Below the pieces are notes generated by a model. The model ran no database searches. It was given only the letters and a program-made list of their open reading frames with translations, and was not told where the DNA came from. 64,000 bases of DNA from contig CBDBEL010000003.1 of assembly GCA_965204415.1 (NCBI GenBank), positions 558,001 to 622,000 on the forward strand. The letters are read 5' to 3'. This DNA is from Aldehydirespirator sp965204415 (GTDB lineage Bacteria; Actinomycetota; Acidimicrobiia; Acidimicrobiales; Aldehydirespiratoraceae). The translations under genes were made by a program, and so were the position numbers. This document shows positions 8,293 to 15,485 of this stretch, piece after piece (position 1 is the first letter of the stretch; each line of letters opens with the position of its first letter).

Positions 8293-9545
8293 CGGCACAC
8301 GCGGCGGCGGTGCGCACCGGTGAAGCCGTGAGCCGGGACGATGTCGTCGATCTGGCCCGCCTGATGGCGCTGACGCCGAGCCCACCCGGCCGGGAGCGCC
8401 TGCTCGCGGAGCGGCTCGCCGAGGAGGGGCAACGGATCGCTCCAGACCTGCAATGGCGCGTCGACCCGTTCGACGGCGACCGGGCGAACCTGCTGGTGAC
8501 GGCCGGGCCGGCCGACTACCGGGCGGTGGAGGTCATGCTGTTCGCCCATCTCGACACCTCCCTGGCGGGAGTCGAGGAGTACCGGCACCTGACCGGGCGC
8601 GAGCCCGATGCCGGGACCGGCCCGGATCCGGGATTCTCGGTGCGGGACGGCAAGCTCGTCGGACCGGGTATCGCGGTGGCCAAGGGGCCCGCCGCCGGGG
8701 CTCTGGCAGCCCTGCTGGCCGGCCACCGGACCGGAACCCTGGCGTGTGGCACCGGTGTGCTGTTGACCAGCGGCGGCACTCACAGGGCCGCGCCCGGCAG
8801 TGGCGGCTTCGCAGCCGGCCTCCGCCGCGCCCTCGAGGCGGGGCTGTCGCCCAGGGGCGCCATCAACGTAAAGGCGGGCGCGCCGTGCGTCCTCCATGAG
8901 GAGCCGGGCAGCGCGTACCTGAGGATCTCCGTCGGATGCGCGGGCGGCCCGCTCATGCTGCAGCAGTCGGAGGGGTGCGCCGGCGCCGCGGCCGCGCTGG
9001 CCCGGCTGCTGCCGCTGATCGAGGACTGGAGGAACACCCTGCGGCGTCGCGATCCTTCGGCTCTTTGCGGTCGCGATGTCGGCCTGGGTGCGATGGCGGC
9101 AGGGTTGCCCGACAAGCCGGACATGCTGCCGTCGGTGAGCTGGGCCGATCTCTATCTGGTGACGGCCCTCGACGACGATGCCACCGAGCTGGCCGGCGAG
9201 CTGGCACGGCTCCTGGCTGCCGATGCCAGCAGCACCGCCAGCGTGTCGGTCACCGCATCCATGCCGGCAGGACGCACCCCGCCGGAGCATCCCGTCGTAG
9301 AACTCGCCACGCGGGCATGGGACCGTCACCTGGGCCCGGCGGCATCCGTCAGCAACTGGCTCGGATCGACCGACGGGGCCCTGCTGCGCCATCTGGGGAT
9401 CCCGGTGGCACGGCTCGGTCCCCGTCCCCGCTCAGCGCCCGCAGGCCTGGAGGCCCTCGACCTGGCCGAGCTGACCACCTTCGCTCGCATCGATGCCGAG
9501 CTGCTGGTGCAACTCGGAGGCCCGATCGAAGGAGGCCGAACATGA
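8289..9545 (+). CDS. M20-peptidase-like protein lacking most metal ligands
   Basis: A 418-aa protein with the outline of an M20 dinuclear-zinc hydrolase: an HLDTS box (HxD motif) and a C-terminal STDGALLRHLGIPVARLGP like the usual SDA/giP/GP region. Key ligands are missing. The bridging-Asp box reads GPGIAVAKG, with no Asp where GRGxxDxKG is expected. The catalytic Glu-Glu box reads LLTSGGTHR. No terminal metal His is evident near LEALDLAEL. It may be catalytically altered or have a binding role. GTGA overlap with the Mo/FAD gene and ATGA overlap with the next gene place it firmly in the operon. Family assignment is fairly sure; activity is not. Confidence 0.7.
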   Translation: MTAHAAAVRTGEAVSRDDVVDLARLMALTPSPPGRERLLAERLAEEGQRIAPDLQWRVDPFDGDRANLLVTAGPADYRAVEVMLFAHLDTSLAGVEEYRHLTGREPDAGTGPDPGFSVRDGKLVGPGIAVAKGPAAGALAALLAGHRTGTLACGTGVLLTSGGTHRAAPGSGGFAAGLRRALEAGLSPRGAINVKAGAPCVLHEEPGSAYLRISVGCAGGPLMLQQSEGCAGAAAALARLLPLIEDWRNTLRRRDPSALCGRDVGLGAMAAGLPDKPDMLPSVSWADLYLVTALDDDATELAGELARLLAADASSTASVSVTASMPAGRTPPEHPVVELATRAWDRHLGPAASVSNWLGSTDGALLRHLGIPVARLGPRPRSAPAGLEALDLAELTTFARIDAELLVQLGGPIEGGRT

Positions 9546-10042
9546 CCACCCATCGGCTGGTCGAAGCTCTGGCCGGCACCGGCGTCTCGTTCGCGGCTTC
9601 GGTTCCCGACTCCTGGCTGACCGGGATCCTGGAAGCGCTCGACGCCAGCGAGGCCATCCAGCACATCGGTGTCACCAGAGAGGACGAGGGTGTCGGCCTC
9701 GTCGCCGGCATGACGCTGGCCGGCTCCAGAGGCGTGGTGGTGTGCCAGAACGCCGGCGTACTGGTGTCAGTCAACGCGCTGGCCGGCTACGGCGGCCATC
9801 ACGGGCTGGCCGTCCCGGTGATCGCGGCGCTGCGCGGCGGTCCCGACGACGGCTTCTACTACCAGTCGTACAAGGCTCGGAGCACCGCCCGCGTGCTGGA
9901 CGGGATCGACGTGCCGCACTTCGTGGTGAGCGACCCCGACCGCATCGAGGACGCGGCCCGGGTCGTGGACATGGCCTGGCTGCACCGGCGTCCAGCCGTC
10001 GCTCTCCTGACCAAAGATGCTCTGCTGGGAGCGGTGCCGTGA
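9542..10042 (+). CDS. TPP-dependent decarboxylase, PYR-domain subunit (sulfopyruvate decarboxylase alpha-like)
   Basis: A 166-aa protein carrying only the pyrimidine-binding half of a TPP enzyme. VTREDEGVGLVAGM contains the conserved Glu that activates the cofactor, and CQNAGVLVSVNAL is the typical following box. Its partner with the diphosphate-binding half is the next gene. The split arrangement matches ComD/ComE sulfopyruvate decarboxylase and related phosphonopyruvate decarboxylases. The substrate here is a 2-oxoacid of unknown kind. The ATG overlaps the upstream stop (ATGA). Confidence 0.85.
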   Translation: MTTHRLVEALAGTGVSFAASVPDSWLTGILEALDASEAIQHIGVTREDEGVGLVAGMTLAGSRGVVVCQNAGVLVSVNALAGYGGHHGLAVPVIAALRGGPDDGFYYQSYKARSTARVLDGIDVPHFVVSDPDRIEDAARVVDMAWLHRRPAVALLTKDALLGAVP

Positions 10043-10099
10043 GCGCCGCGGTCAGGAGCGGGAGACACATGGGAGCGGTGTCGTGAGCGCCGCGGTCAG
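10027..10099 (+). repeat. duplicated stop/start junction with 15-codon relay mini-ORF
   Basis: A 29-base direct repeat occurs at 10027-10055 and 10071-10099 with one mismatch (10037 C, 10081 T). Each copy contains a GTGA stop/start overlap. The GTG at 10039 opens a 15-codon frame that ends at the TGA at 10084-10086, which overlaps the GTG (10083) of the decarboxylase beta gene. The offset of 44 is again 2 modulo 3. Confidence 0.8.
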
Positions 10100-10703
10100 C
10101 CATAGCCGCGACGACGTGGCCCGAGCCCTCGACGCCGGACTCGGCGAGTCGGGGGTGGTGATCTGCGGACTCGGGTCGGGCAGCCGGGCGTGGCGGGAAC
10201 TCGGCAGCCCTCGCCCGGCGTACTACTGCTCCGATCCCATGGGCGTGTCGCTGTCCATGGCGGCCGGCTTCGCCCTCGCCCGACCGGACCGGCCGGTCGC
10301 GCTGATGGTCGGGGACGGCGACCTGCTCATGGGACTGGGGGCGCTGGTCACGGTGGCCGGCGCATCGCCGGAGAATCTGAGCGTCGTGGTCCTGGCCAAC
10401 CTTCGCTACGAGACCGGAGGGGGCCGTCCCCTGCCCGGCTCGAGCCGGCTCGACATTGCCTCGGTGGCGGCCGCGGCAGGGTGGGGTTCGGTGTCCACGG
10501 CCGGAGCAGGCCTCGCCGACGACATCGCTGCGGCCCTACAGGCACCGGGGCCCTCGCTGATGGTCGTGAATGTCCGCTTGCAGGCCGCGCCCTACGGCGG
10601 GCCGGGCCGGTGGAGCGGCGTCGAGGAGCGGGTGCAGTTCGAGCTCGCCCTCGCCGCCAGCGACGCCGCGGCACCACCGTCCACAACCGGAGGCGGCGGC
10701 TGA
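10083..10703 (+). CDS. TPP-dependent decarboxylase, diphosphate-binding subunit (sulfopyruvate decarboxylase beta-like)
   Basis: A 206-aa diphosphate-binding half of a TPP enzyme. MVGDGDLLMGLGAL opens the TPP-binding motif (GDG, about 28 residues, then N); the closing part is VVLANLRYETGGG. SMAAGFALARP precedes it as in ComE-type proteins. It pairs with the 166-aa alpha subunit just upstream to form one active site at the subunit interface. The GTG at 10083 is chosen because it overlaps the mini-ORF stop and begins just ahead of the conserved region. Confidence 0.86.
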   Translation: MSAAVSHSRDDVARALDAGLGESGVVICGLGSGSRAWRELGSPRPAYYCSDPMGVSLSMAAGFALARPDRPVALMVGDGDLLMGLGALVTVAGASPENLSVVVLANLRYETGGGRPLPGSSRLDIASVAAAAGWGSVSTAGAGLADDIAAALQAPGPSLMVVNVRLQAAPYGGPGRWSGVEERVQFELALAASDAAAPPSTTGGGG

Positions 10704-10734
10704 TGCGGCCGCGGCCGGACACCCGCCGCTGATG
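10701..10734 (+). other. 9-codon relay mini-ORF between TPP subunit and amidohydrolase
   Basis: The TGA at 10701-10703 overlaps an ATG at 10703. That ATG reads nine codons (MRPRPDTRR) to a TGA at 10730-10732, which overlaps the amidohydrolase ATG at 10732. Both ends are TGATG overlaps and the offset of 29 is 2 modulo 3. The flanks gcggctgatg and gccgctgatg are a short imperfect repeat. Confidence 0.65.
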
Positions 10735-12201
10735 GGATCGGTGCTGGTGCGCAACGGCTGCCTGCTGGCCGAGACGGGCGACCTCGAGACCGCCGACCTG
10801 CTCATCGAGGACGGGGTGATCACCGGCCGCGCTCGGGCGCTGGACGCGCCGGCCGGTGTCGAGGTCCTCGATGTGGAGGGATCACTGGTCGTGCCGGGAC
10901 TGGTCAATGCCCACACCCACTCGAACCAGACCCTCGAGAAGGGCCTCTGCGACGCCCTGCCTCTCGATGCCTGGATGGTGATCGCCAGCTACGGAGGGGC
11001 CGGAGCGCTCATGGGTCCCGAGGAGTTGAGGATCGCAGCCCTCATGGGCTCGGCCGAGATGCTGAGGACGGGCACCACGTCCGTCGTCGACTGCGTCCGC
11101 GTGGACGAGTCGTGTCTCGCCGAGGGCCTGGACGCGGTCATGAACGCCTACATCGACTCGGGGATGCGGGCCGGCGTGGCCGCACAGTACGCCGACCTCG
11201 ACTTCTTCTCCTCGCTGCCGCTGGAACTCGTCGACGGGGGCGAGGCACTGCTCGGGCCGCCCAGAGCTGCTCCCGCAGACGTGCTGGAAGAGGTTGACGA
11301 CTTCCTGCAGCGCTGGTCCCAGCGCCATAGCAGGGTCACGCCCATGCTGGGACCGTCCTCGTTGCCACGCTGCTCCACCGAGCTGTTCGAGGCCTCGATC
11401 GACCTCGCCCGGCGGCGGGGCGCTCGGCTCCAGACGCACCTGCTGTCGGCCCGCTCGCAGGTCCCCTTCGCTCAGGCCCGGTACGGAGGATCCACGGTCG
11501 ACTACCTCGATCGACTCGGATGCCTCGAGGAGTGGGCCTCTTTCGCCCATGCCATCTGGCTCGACGACGACGAAGTGGTCCGGCTGGCATCGTCGGAGGC
11601 CACCGCGGTCCACAACCCGGTCAGCAACCTCAAGCTGGGCGCGGGACTGGCACCGGCGCCGAAGCTGTGGAGCCTGAGCGGCCGGGTGGCCCTGGGCGCG
11701 GACGGCGCCAGCAGCAACGACTCCCAGAACATGTGGGAGACCGTCAAGATGGCTGCCATCCTGCATCGGATCGCGCTCGATCCCGACGACTGGCCGGGAT
11801 CGTCCGATGCGCTACAGATGTGCTGGCGGGGCGGCGCCTCGGTGATGGGGCAGAACCTCGGGCACCTCGAAGTGGGCGCGCTGGGAGACGTCGCCGTCCT
11901 GGGCTGGGGCCAGCTGCTGCCCGCTCCCCCGGACCAGGTCCGCCATCAGCTCGTCTACAGCGAGCTCGGATCGTCGGTGCGCTGGGTGGTGGTGGACGGT
12001 GACGTCGTCGTACGCGACGGCGCCGTGCAGACCTTCGACGTTGAAGCCGTCCAGGCTGCCGCGGCCGAGATCGTCGAGCGCATCTGGTCCACCCTCCCGG
12101 CCCGGCTGGAACGATTCGACGAGGTGGCCCCGCTGCTGCGGCGCCTCGAGCGGGCCGTGTCGGAGCTGCCGATCGACTTCCGCCGCTCGTGCTGCTGGTG
12201 A
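10732..12201 (+). CDS. amidohydrolase / aminohydrolase (TRZ/ATZ, chlorohydrolase-like)
   Basis: A 489-aa amidohydrolase of the deaminase/chlorohydrolase branch. VNAHTHSNQTLEKG is the first metal HxH box. QTHLLSA and SFAHAIWLDDDE supply later histidines, and LGADGASSNDSQNMWE carries the catalytic Asp of the SDN-type motif. The C-terminal DVAVLGWGQL and VVVDGDVVVRDG form the composite domain. The branch removes amino or chloro groups from N-heterocycles (guanine, triazines, S-adenosylhomocysteine), which fits the catabolic context. The ATG at 10732 is set by the TGATG overlap. Confidence 0.9.
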   Translation: MGSVLVRNGCLLAETGDLETADLLIEDGVITGRARALDAPAGVEVLDVEGSLVVPGLVNAHTHSNQTLEKGLCDALPLDAWMVIASYGGAGALMGPEELRIAALMGSAEMLRTGTTSVVDCVRVDESCLAEGLDAVMNAYIDSGMRAGVAAQYADLDFFSSLPLELVDGGEALLGPPRAAPADVLEEVDDFLQRWSQRHSRVTPMLGPSSLPRCSTELFEASIDLARRRGARLQTHLLSARSQVPFAQARYGGSTVDYLDRLGCLEEWASFAHAIWLDDDEVVRLASSEATAVHNPVSNLKLGAGLAPAPKLWSLSGRVALGADGASSNDSQNMWETVKMAAILHRIALDPDDWPGSSDALQMCWRGGASVMGQNLGHLEVGALGDVAVLGWGQLLPAPPDQVRHQLVYSELGSSVRWVVVDGDVVVRDGAVQTFDVEAVQAAAAEIVERIWSTLPARLERFDEVAPLLRRLERAVSELPIDFRRSCCW

Positions 12202-12274
12202 CGGTCTCCAGCCGCCGGAGCCCGAAGCCCCGCCTCTCGGAGCCAGTCCCCCCTCAGCCAATCGAGGAGTCCAA

Positions 12275-12592
12275 ATGATCAAGCACATACTGCTGTTCCG
12301 GTTCACCGACGACTCCACCGACCAGCAGCGCCAATCGATGCTCGACGAGCTGGCCACCTTCCCGGCGCAGTTCCCGGCGATGCGATCGTGGACCATGGGA
12401 GAGAACCGGTCGAGCCGCGACGACCGGTTCAGTCACGGGCTCGTCGTCGAGTTCGAGACCGAGGAACAGCTGGTCGAGTACCTCGCGAGCGAGACGCACG
12501 AACGTTTCGTGCGGGATCGATTCAGACCGATTATTCACGAAAGGGCCATCTTCAGCTATGCCTTCTCCTCAACATCCGACAACCGACCCTGA
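12275..12592 (+). CDS. Dabb (stress-responsive A/B barrel) domain protein
   Basis: A 105-aa single-domain protein beginning MIKHILLFRF and containing LVVEFETEEQLVEYLAS, the hallmarks of the dimeric alpha+beta barrel Dabb fold. Members are small dimeric enzymes or binding proteins in catabolic and biosynthetic clusters. The ATG at 12275 has CGAGGAG about 7 bases upstream. Its 3' end overlaps the IclR start by 35 bases. Its specific role is unknown. Confidence 0.85.
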   Translation: MIKHILLFRFTDDSTDQQRQSMLDELATFPAQFPAMRSWTMGENRSSRDDRFSHGLVVEFETEEQLVEYLASETHERFVRDRFRPIIHERAIFSYAFSSTSDNRP

Positions 12593-13394
12593 CCGCGGCA
12601 GCAGCCACCCGGCGATGCTGCGGGACGCATCGCGCGGCCGCGGGACCAAGAACCAGTCAGTGGAGCGGGCCAGCGCCATCCTCGGATACTTCAGTGTGAG
12701 CAGGCCGGTGCTGACCCTCCAGGAGATCACGGCCCGCTCCGGGCTGACCCGGGCCACCGCCCACCGGTACGTGAGCGTCCTGCGGGAGCTGAACCTTCTC
12801 AGATTGGATCCGGCCACCAACTTCTACAGCCTCGGCTCGCGCATCTTCACCCTCGCGGCCGCCGCGGCCGCGGGCAACCCCATGGTCCGCATCGTCGGCC
12901 CGTTCATGGAGGAACTGGTCCACGACACCAACGAGACGGCGGTGCTCACGGTCTGGGACGGGGCTGCCCCCGTCGTGTTGCGCGTCGACGACAACTCCGA
13001 ACGGGTCGTGCGGGTGAGCATCCAGACCGGGATCCGCCTGCCAACCTGGCAGTCGGCCCACGGACGGGTGTTCTGCACCTACCTGCCCGCCGAGGATGCC
13101 CCCCGCCGGCCCCTGCACCCCGATGACGCTGCGCTGGAGGACGGCCTCGAGGAGATCCGCCAGACCGGCGTCTCGGTCAACACCAACGAGGCCGAGGGCA
13201 CCAGGGCGATCGCCTCCGGCGTCTTCGCGAGCGGAGGCCGGATCGTGGGCTCGATCGGCATTGTGGGCACATCAGCCTCGGTACCGGCGGAGCCGGACTC
13301 GGCGGTGGCCAAGTCGGTGCTGAGCATCGCCACCCGGCTGTCGTCAGACCTGGGTGAGACGGAGCCGATCGGCCGCGCCCCCGACGGCCACTAG
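12558..13394 (+). CDS. IclR-family transcriptional regulator
   Basis: A 278-aa regulator. The N-terminal winged helix (about 30-95) reads SVERASAILGYFS and LTLQEITARSGLTRATAHRY. The C-terminal effector domain contains SAHGRVFCTYLP, GVSVNTNEAEGTRAIASGVF and GSIGIVGT, all typical of IclR. As the last gene of the upstream catabolic operon it is the likely controller of that operon and perhaps of the divergent 14.3-kb promoter region; this is inference. The start is uncertain: ATG 12558 overlaps the Dabb gene, and ATG 12615 would lose only a low-complexity leader. Confidence 0.92.
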   Translation: MPSPQHPTTDPDRGSSHPAMLRDASRGRGTKNQSVERASAILGYFSVSRPVLTLQEITARSGLTRATAHRYVSVLRELNLLRLDPATNFYSLGSRIFTLAAAAAAGNPMVRIVGPFMEELVHDTNETAVLTVWDGAAPVVLRVDDNSERVVRVSIQTGIRLPTWQSAHGRVFCTYLPAEDAPRRPLHPDDAALEDGLEEIRQTGVSVNTNEAEGTRAIASGVFASGGRIVGSIGIVGTSASVPAEPDSAVAKSVLSIATRLSSDLGETEPIGRAPDGH

Positions 13395-13408
13395 AGGCCA
13401 CTAGAAGA

Positions 13409-14287
13409 TTATGAGTTCCCCGAGGGGGCGGGGAGCAGCCGGCGACGGTGGGTGTGCTCGTAGACGGCGTTGTCCAGGGCCCATCGTCCGAGTTCGCAGT
13501 GCGGGGCGAGCCAGACCCCGTCGTGGCTGCAGATGTGCTTCATGATCTGCTCGAACGCGGCGATCACCATCGGTCGGCCCCCGAACTGGCAGTGCAGCGT
13601 CATGGCCAGCAGGCTCATCGGTTCATGCTCGTACAGATAGTCGAAGGTCGTGCGGTAGACGTCCACCAGGTTCTGGGGGCTGGCCTTCAGCACGCGGTTG
13701 TCGGTGAAGTCGCTGTTGGGCACGGCGGCGATCACTCCATGCTCGGTGTCGACGCAGTGGGGCAGATCGAGGTAGGTGACGTCGGCGTGCCAGTCCAGCC
13801 CCGCTCCGGCCAGGAAACCGACGGTGTGGGGCGTGAAGGCCAGGACGGGGCTGAGCCACCCGGTCGGCCGCCGTCCACCCTTCTCCTCCAGGATGTCGAG
13901 ACAGCGATGGATCGTCTGCTGCTCCTCCTCCGGCTCCATGTAGGTGAGCAGGCCGTCCTGGGTGTAGGCGTGGCCCCCGAGTTCGTGGCCCTGCTCCACG
14001 ATCTCGCGGGCCGCCTCGGGATACAACTCGGCACAGCGTGCGTTGGTGAAGAACGTCGCCGGCAGCTGCCACCGATTCAGGGTCGAGAGAATCCTCCAGA
14101 CGCCCACCCGGCCACCGTACGAGGACCACGCCACACCAGCATGATCAGTGGTGCCCGCCTTCAACGACGTCGCCTGAACGGAGTAGGAGGGAGCGGCCCC
14201 GTCGGACCATGTCTCGAACATGACGGTGAGCGCGACGGCGATTCGCTTGCCGTTCGGCCATAGCGGGGAGTTGCTTGAGGGATGCAC
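13409..14287 (-). CDS. polysaccharide-deacetylase (NodB/PuuE-like) family protein
   Basis: A 292-aa NodB-fold protein without signal peptide. The first metal box, normally TFDDG, reads LTVMFETW, similar to the altered box of the PuuE allantoinase branch. Other landmarks are PATFFTNARCAE, EQGHELGGHAYTQD with the His pair, and WLSPVLAFTP. Cytoplasmic members of this branch act on C-N bonds (allantoin, formamide-type groups) rather than on polysaccharide, which fits the surrounding N-compound catabolism. It is the only minus-strand gene in the first 27 kb and is divergent from the reductase-Hyu operon. Confidence 0.83.
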   Translation of the reverse strand: MHPSSNSPLWPNGKRIAVALTVMFETWSDGAAPSYSVQATSLKAGTTDHAGVAWSSYGGRVGVWRILSTLNRWQLPATFFTNARCAELYPEAAREIVEQGHELGGHAYTQDGLLTYMEPEEEQQTIHRCLDILEEKGGRRPTGWLSPVLAFTPHTVGFLAGAGLDWHADVTYLDLPHCVDTEHGVIAAVPNSDFTDNRVLKASPQNLVDVYRTTFDYLYEHEPMSLLAMTLHCQFGGRPMVIAAFEQIMKHICSHDGVWLAPHCELGRWALDNAVYEHTHRRRLLPAPSGNS

Positions 14288-14386
14288 GACGCTCGATCCT
14301 AGTCTTGCATTGCAGGACGTTGTCTCGCCGAGAGGGTCCTTCGGGATTCAACCTGCCGCCGGCTCCAACCCTGCTGGCCTTTGATG

Positions 14387-14401
14387 ACCCCGCAGCGGGG
14401 T
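14387..14401. promoter_or_regulatory. perfect 15-bp palindrome, candidate operator
   Basis: ACCCCGC A GCGGGGT is a perfect palindrome (7+1+7) in the 149-bp divergent region between the NodB-like gene and the reductase-HyuA operon, 35 bases before the reductase ATG. Its symmetry and site suit a dimeric regulator such as the IclR protein encoded at 12558-13394. Occupancy is inferred only. Confidence 0.4.
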
Positions 14402-14435
14402 GCATATCATGCCCATGAACGAGAGGGGGACACCG

Positions 14436-15485
14436 ATGATTCCCATAGGGATGATCGGATCCGGGGGGGTAGCCCGTCACGCGGCCCGGCTGCTGCTGAA
14501 CCATCGCCGCGGCTACGAACTCGTCGGCGTGTGCAGCGCGGACCCCGACGTCATCGGCCGCGACATGGCCGAGATAGCCGGCGCCACGTCGGCCCGGCCC
14601 ATCCCGGTGGTCGGTGCGCTGTCCGAGCTGCTGGCCATGGGCCCGGTGGCGGTCATCGACGGCTCGCGCTCGTTCCTGCATCTGATCGCTGATGACGTGG
14701 TCGCGTGTGTCGAGGCGGGCGTCAACTTCGTGTCCGCGTGCGAGGAGCTCGCCCATCGCGAGCCGGGCCGGGAAGCCGACTGGGACCGCATCGACGAGGC
14801 AGCCAGGCGGGGCGGAGCCTCGGTGCTGGGGACCGGGGTCAACCCCGGGTTCATCTTCGATTTCCTGGTGCTGGCCGCCAGCGGCCTGTGCTGGGACATA
14901 GGCAAGATCAACGGGCGGCGAGTCGTCGACGTGTCCGGGTTCGGCCGCGACATCCACCGCCGCCTGGGGATCGGCTACACCCTGGACGAATTCGACGCGG
15001 GCCATGCTGACGGCTCCATCGCCGGCCATGTTGGATTCCCGGAGTCCATCCGCATGGTCGTGGAGGGGCTCGGCCTGGAACTCGACGGCCCGGTCACCCA
15101 GGAGTTCGTCCCCTACGTCGCTGCCGACGATGCCCCCACACTGTACGGAGCGGTGCCGGCCGGCTCGACGGAGGGCTTCCTGCACACGGCGAGGGGCCGC
15201 GTCGGCGGAGACGAGTTCATGACCCTCGACCTGCTCCTGCACCTGCGCCCGGAGGCGGCGGGGCACGAGGTCGGCGATTCCGTCGACATCGAGGGCGAGC
15301 ATCCCATCCACATGCGGTTCCGCCCCGGCAACGACGCCCTCTATGCGACATCCGCGCACCTGGTCAACAGCATCCCCACCGTGATCGACGCGCCGCCGGG
15401 GATCCGGCCGGTCAGCCAGTTGCCAGCCGCCCGGGCCTGGTTGGGCGGCTTGAGCGCGGCCGTAGGCACGGGTGCCCATTCGTGA
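14436..15485 (+). CDS. NAD(P)-binding reductase, dihydrodipicolinate-reductase/diaminopentanoate-dehydrogenase-like
   Basis: A 349-aa oxidoreductase with an N-terminal Rossmann motif (IGMIGSGGVARHAAR), a central GTGVNPGFIFDF box typical of the DapB-like C-terminal substrate domain, and a hydrophilic end. Relatives include 2,4-diaminopentanoate dehydrogenase and uncharacterised DapB-like proteins of amine and lactam catabolism. The ATG at 14436 is preferred because GAGAGGGGG lies 6 bases before it; an in-frame GTG at 14400 would start inside the palindrome. The gene ends in a GTGA overlap with hyuA. Confidence 0.8.
   Translation: MIPIGMIGSGGVARHAARLLLNHRRGYELVGVCSADPDVIGRDMAEIAGATSARPIPVVGALSELLAMGPVAVIDGSRSFLHLIADDVVACVEAGVNFVSACEELAHREPGREADWDRIDEAARRGGASVLGTGVNPGFIFDFLVLAASGLCWDIGKINGRRVVDVSGFGRDIHRRLGIGYTLDEFDAGHADGSIAGHVGFPESIRMVVEGLGLELDGPVTQEFVPYVAADDAPTLYGAVPAGSTEGFLHTARGRVGGDEFMTLDLLLHLRPEAAGHEVGDSVDIEGEHPIHMRFRPGNDALYATSAHLVNSIPTVIDAPPGIRPVSQLPAARAWLGGLSAAVGTGAHS

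Noticed and set aside
13409..14287. Cell-wall polysaccharide deacetylase role
   Set aside because: No signal peptide, an altered first metal box and catabolic neighbours argue for a cytoplasmic C-N hydrolase of the PuuE-like branch.
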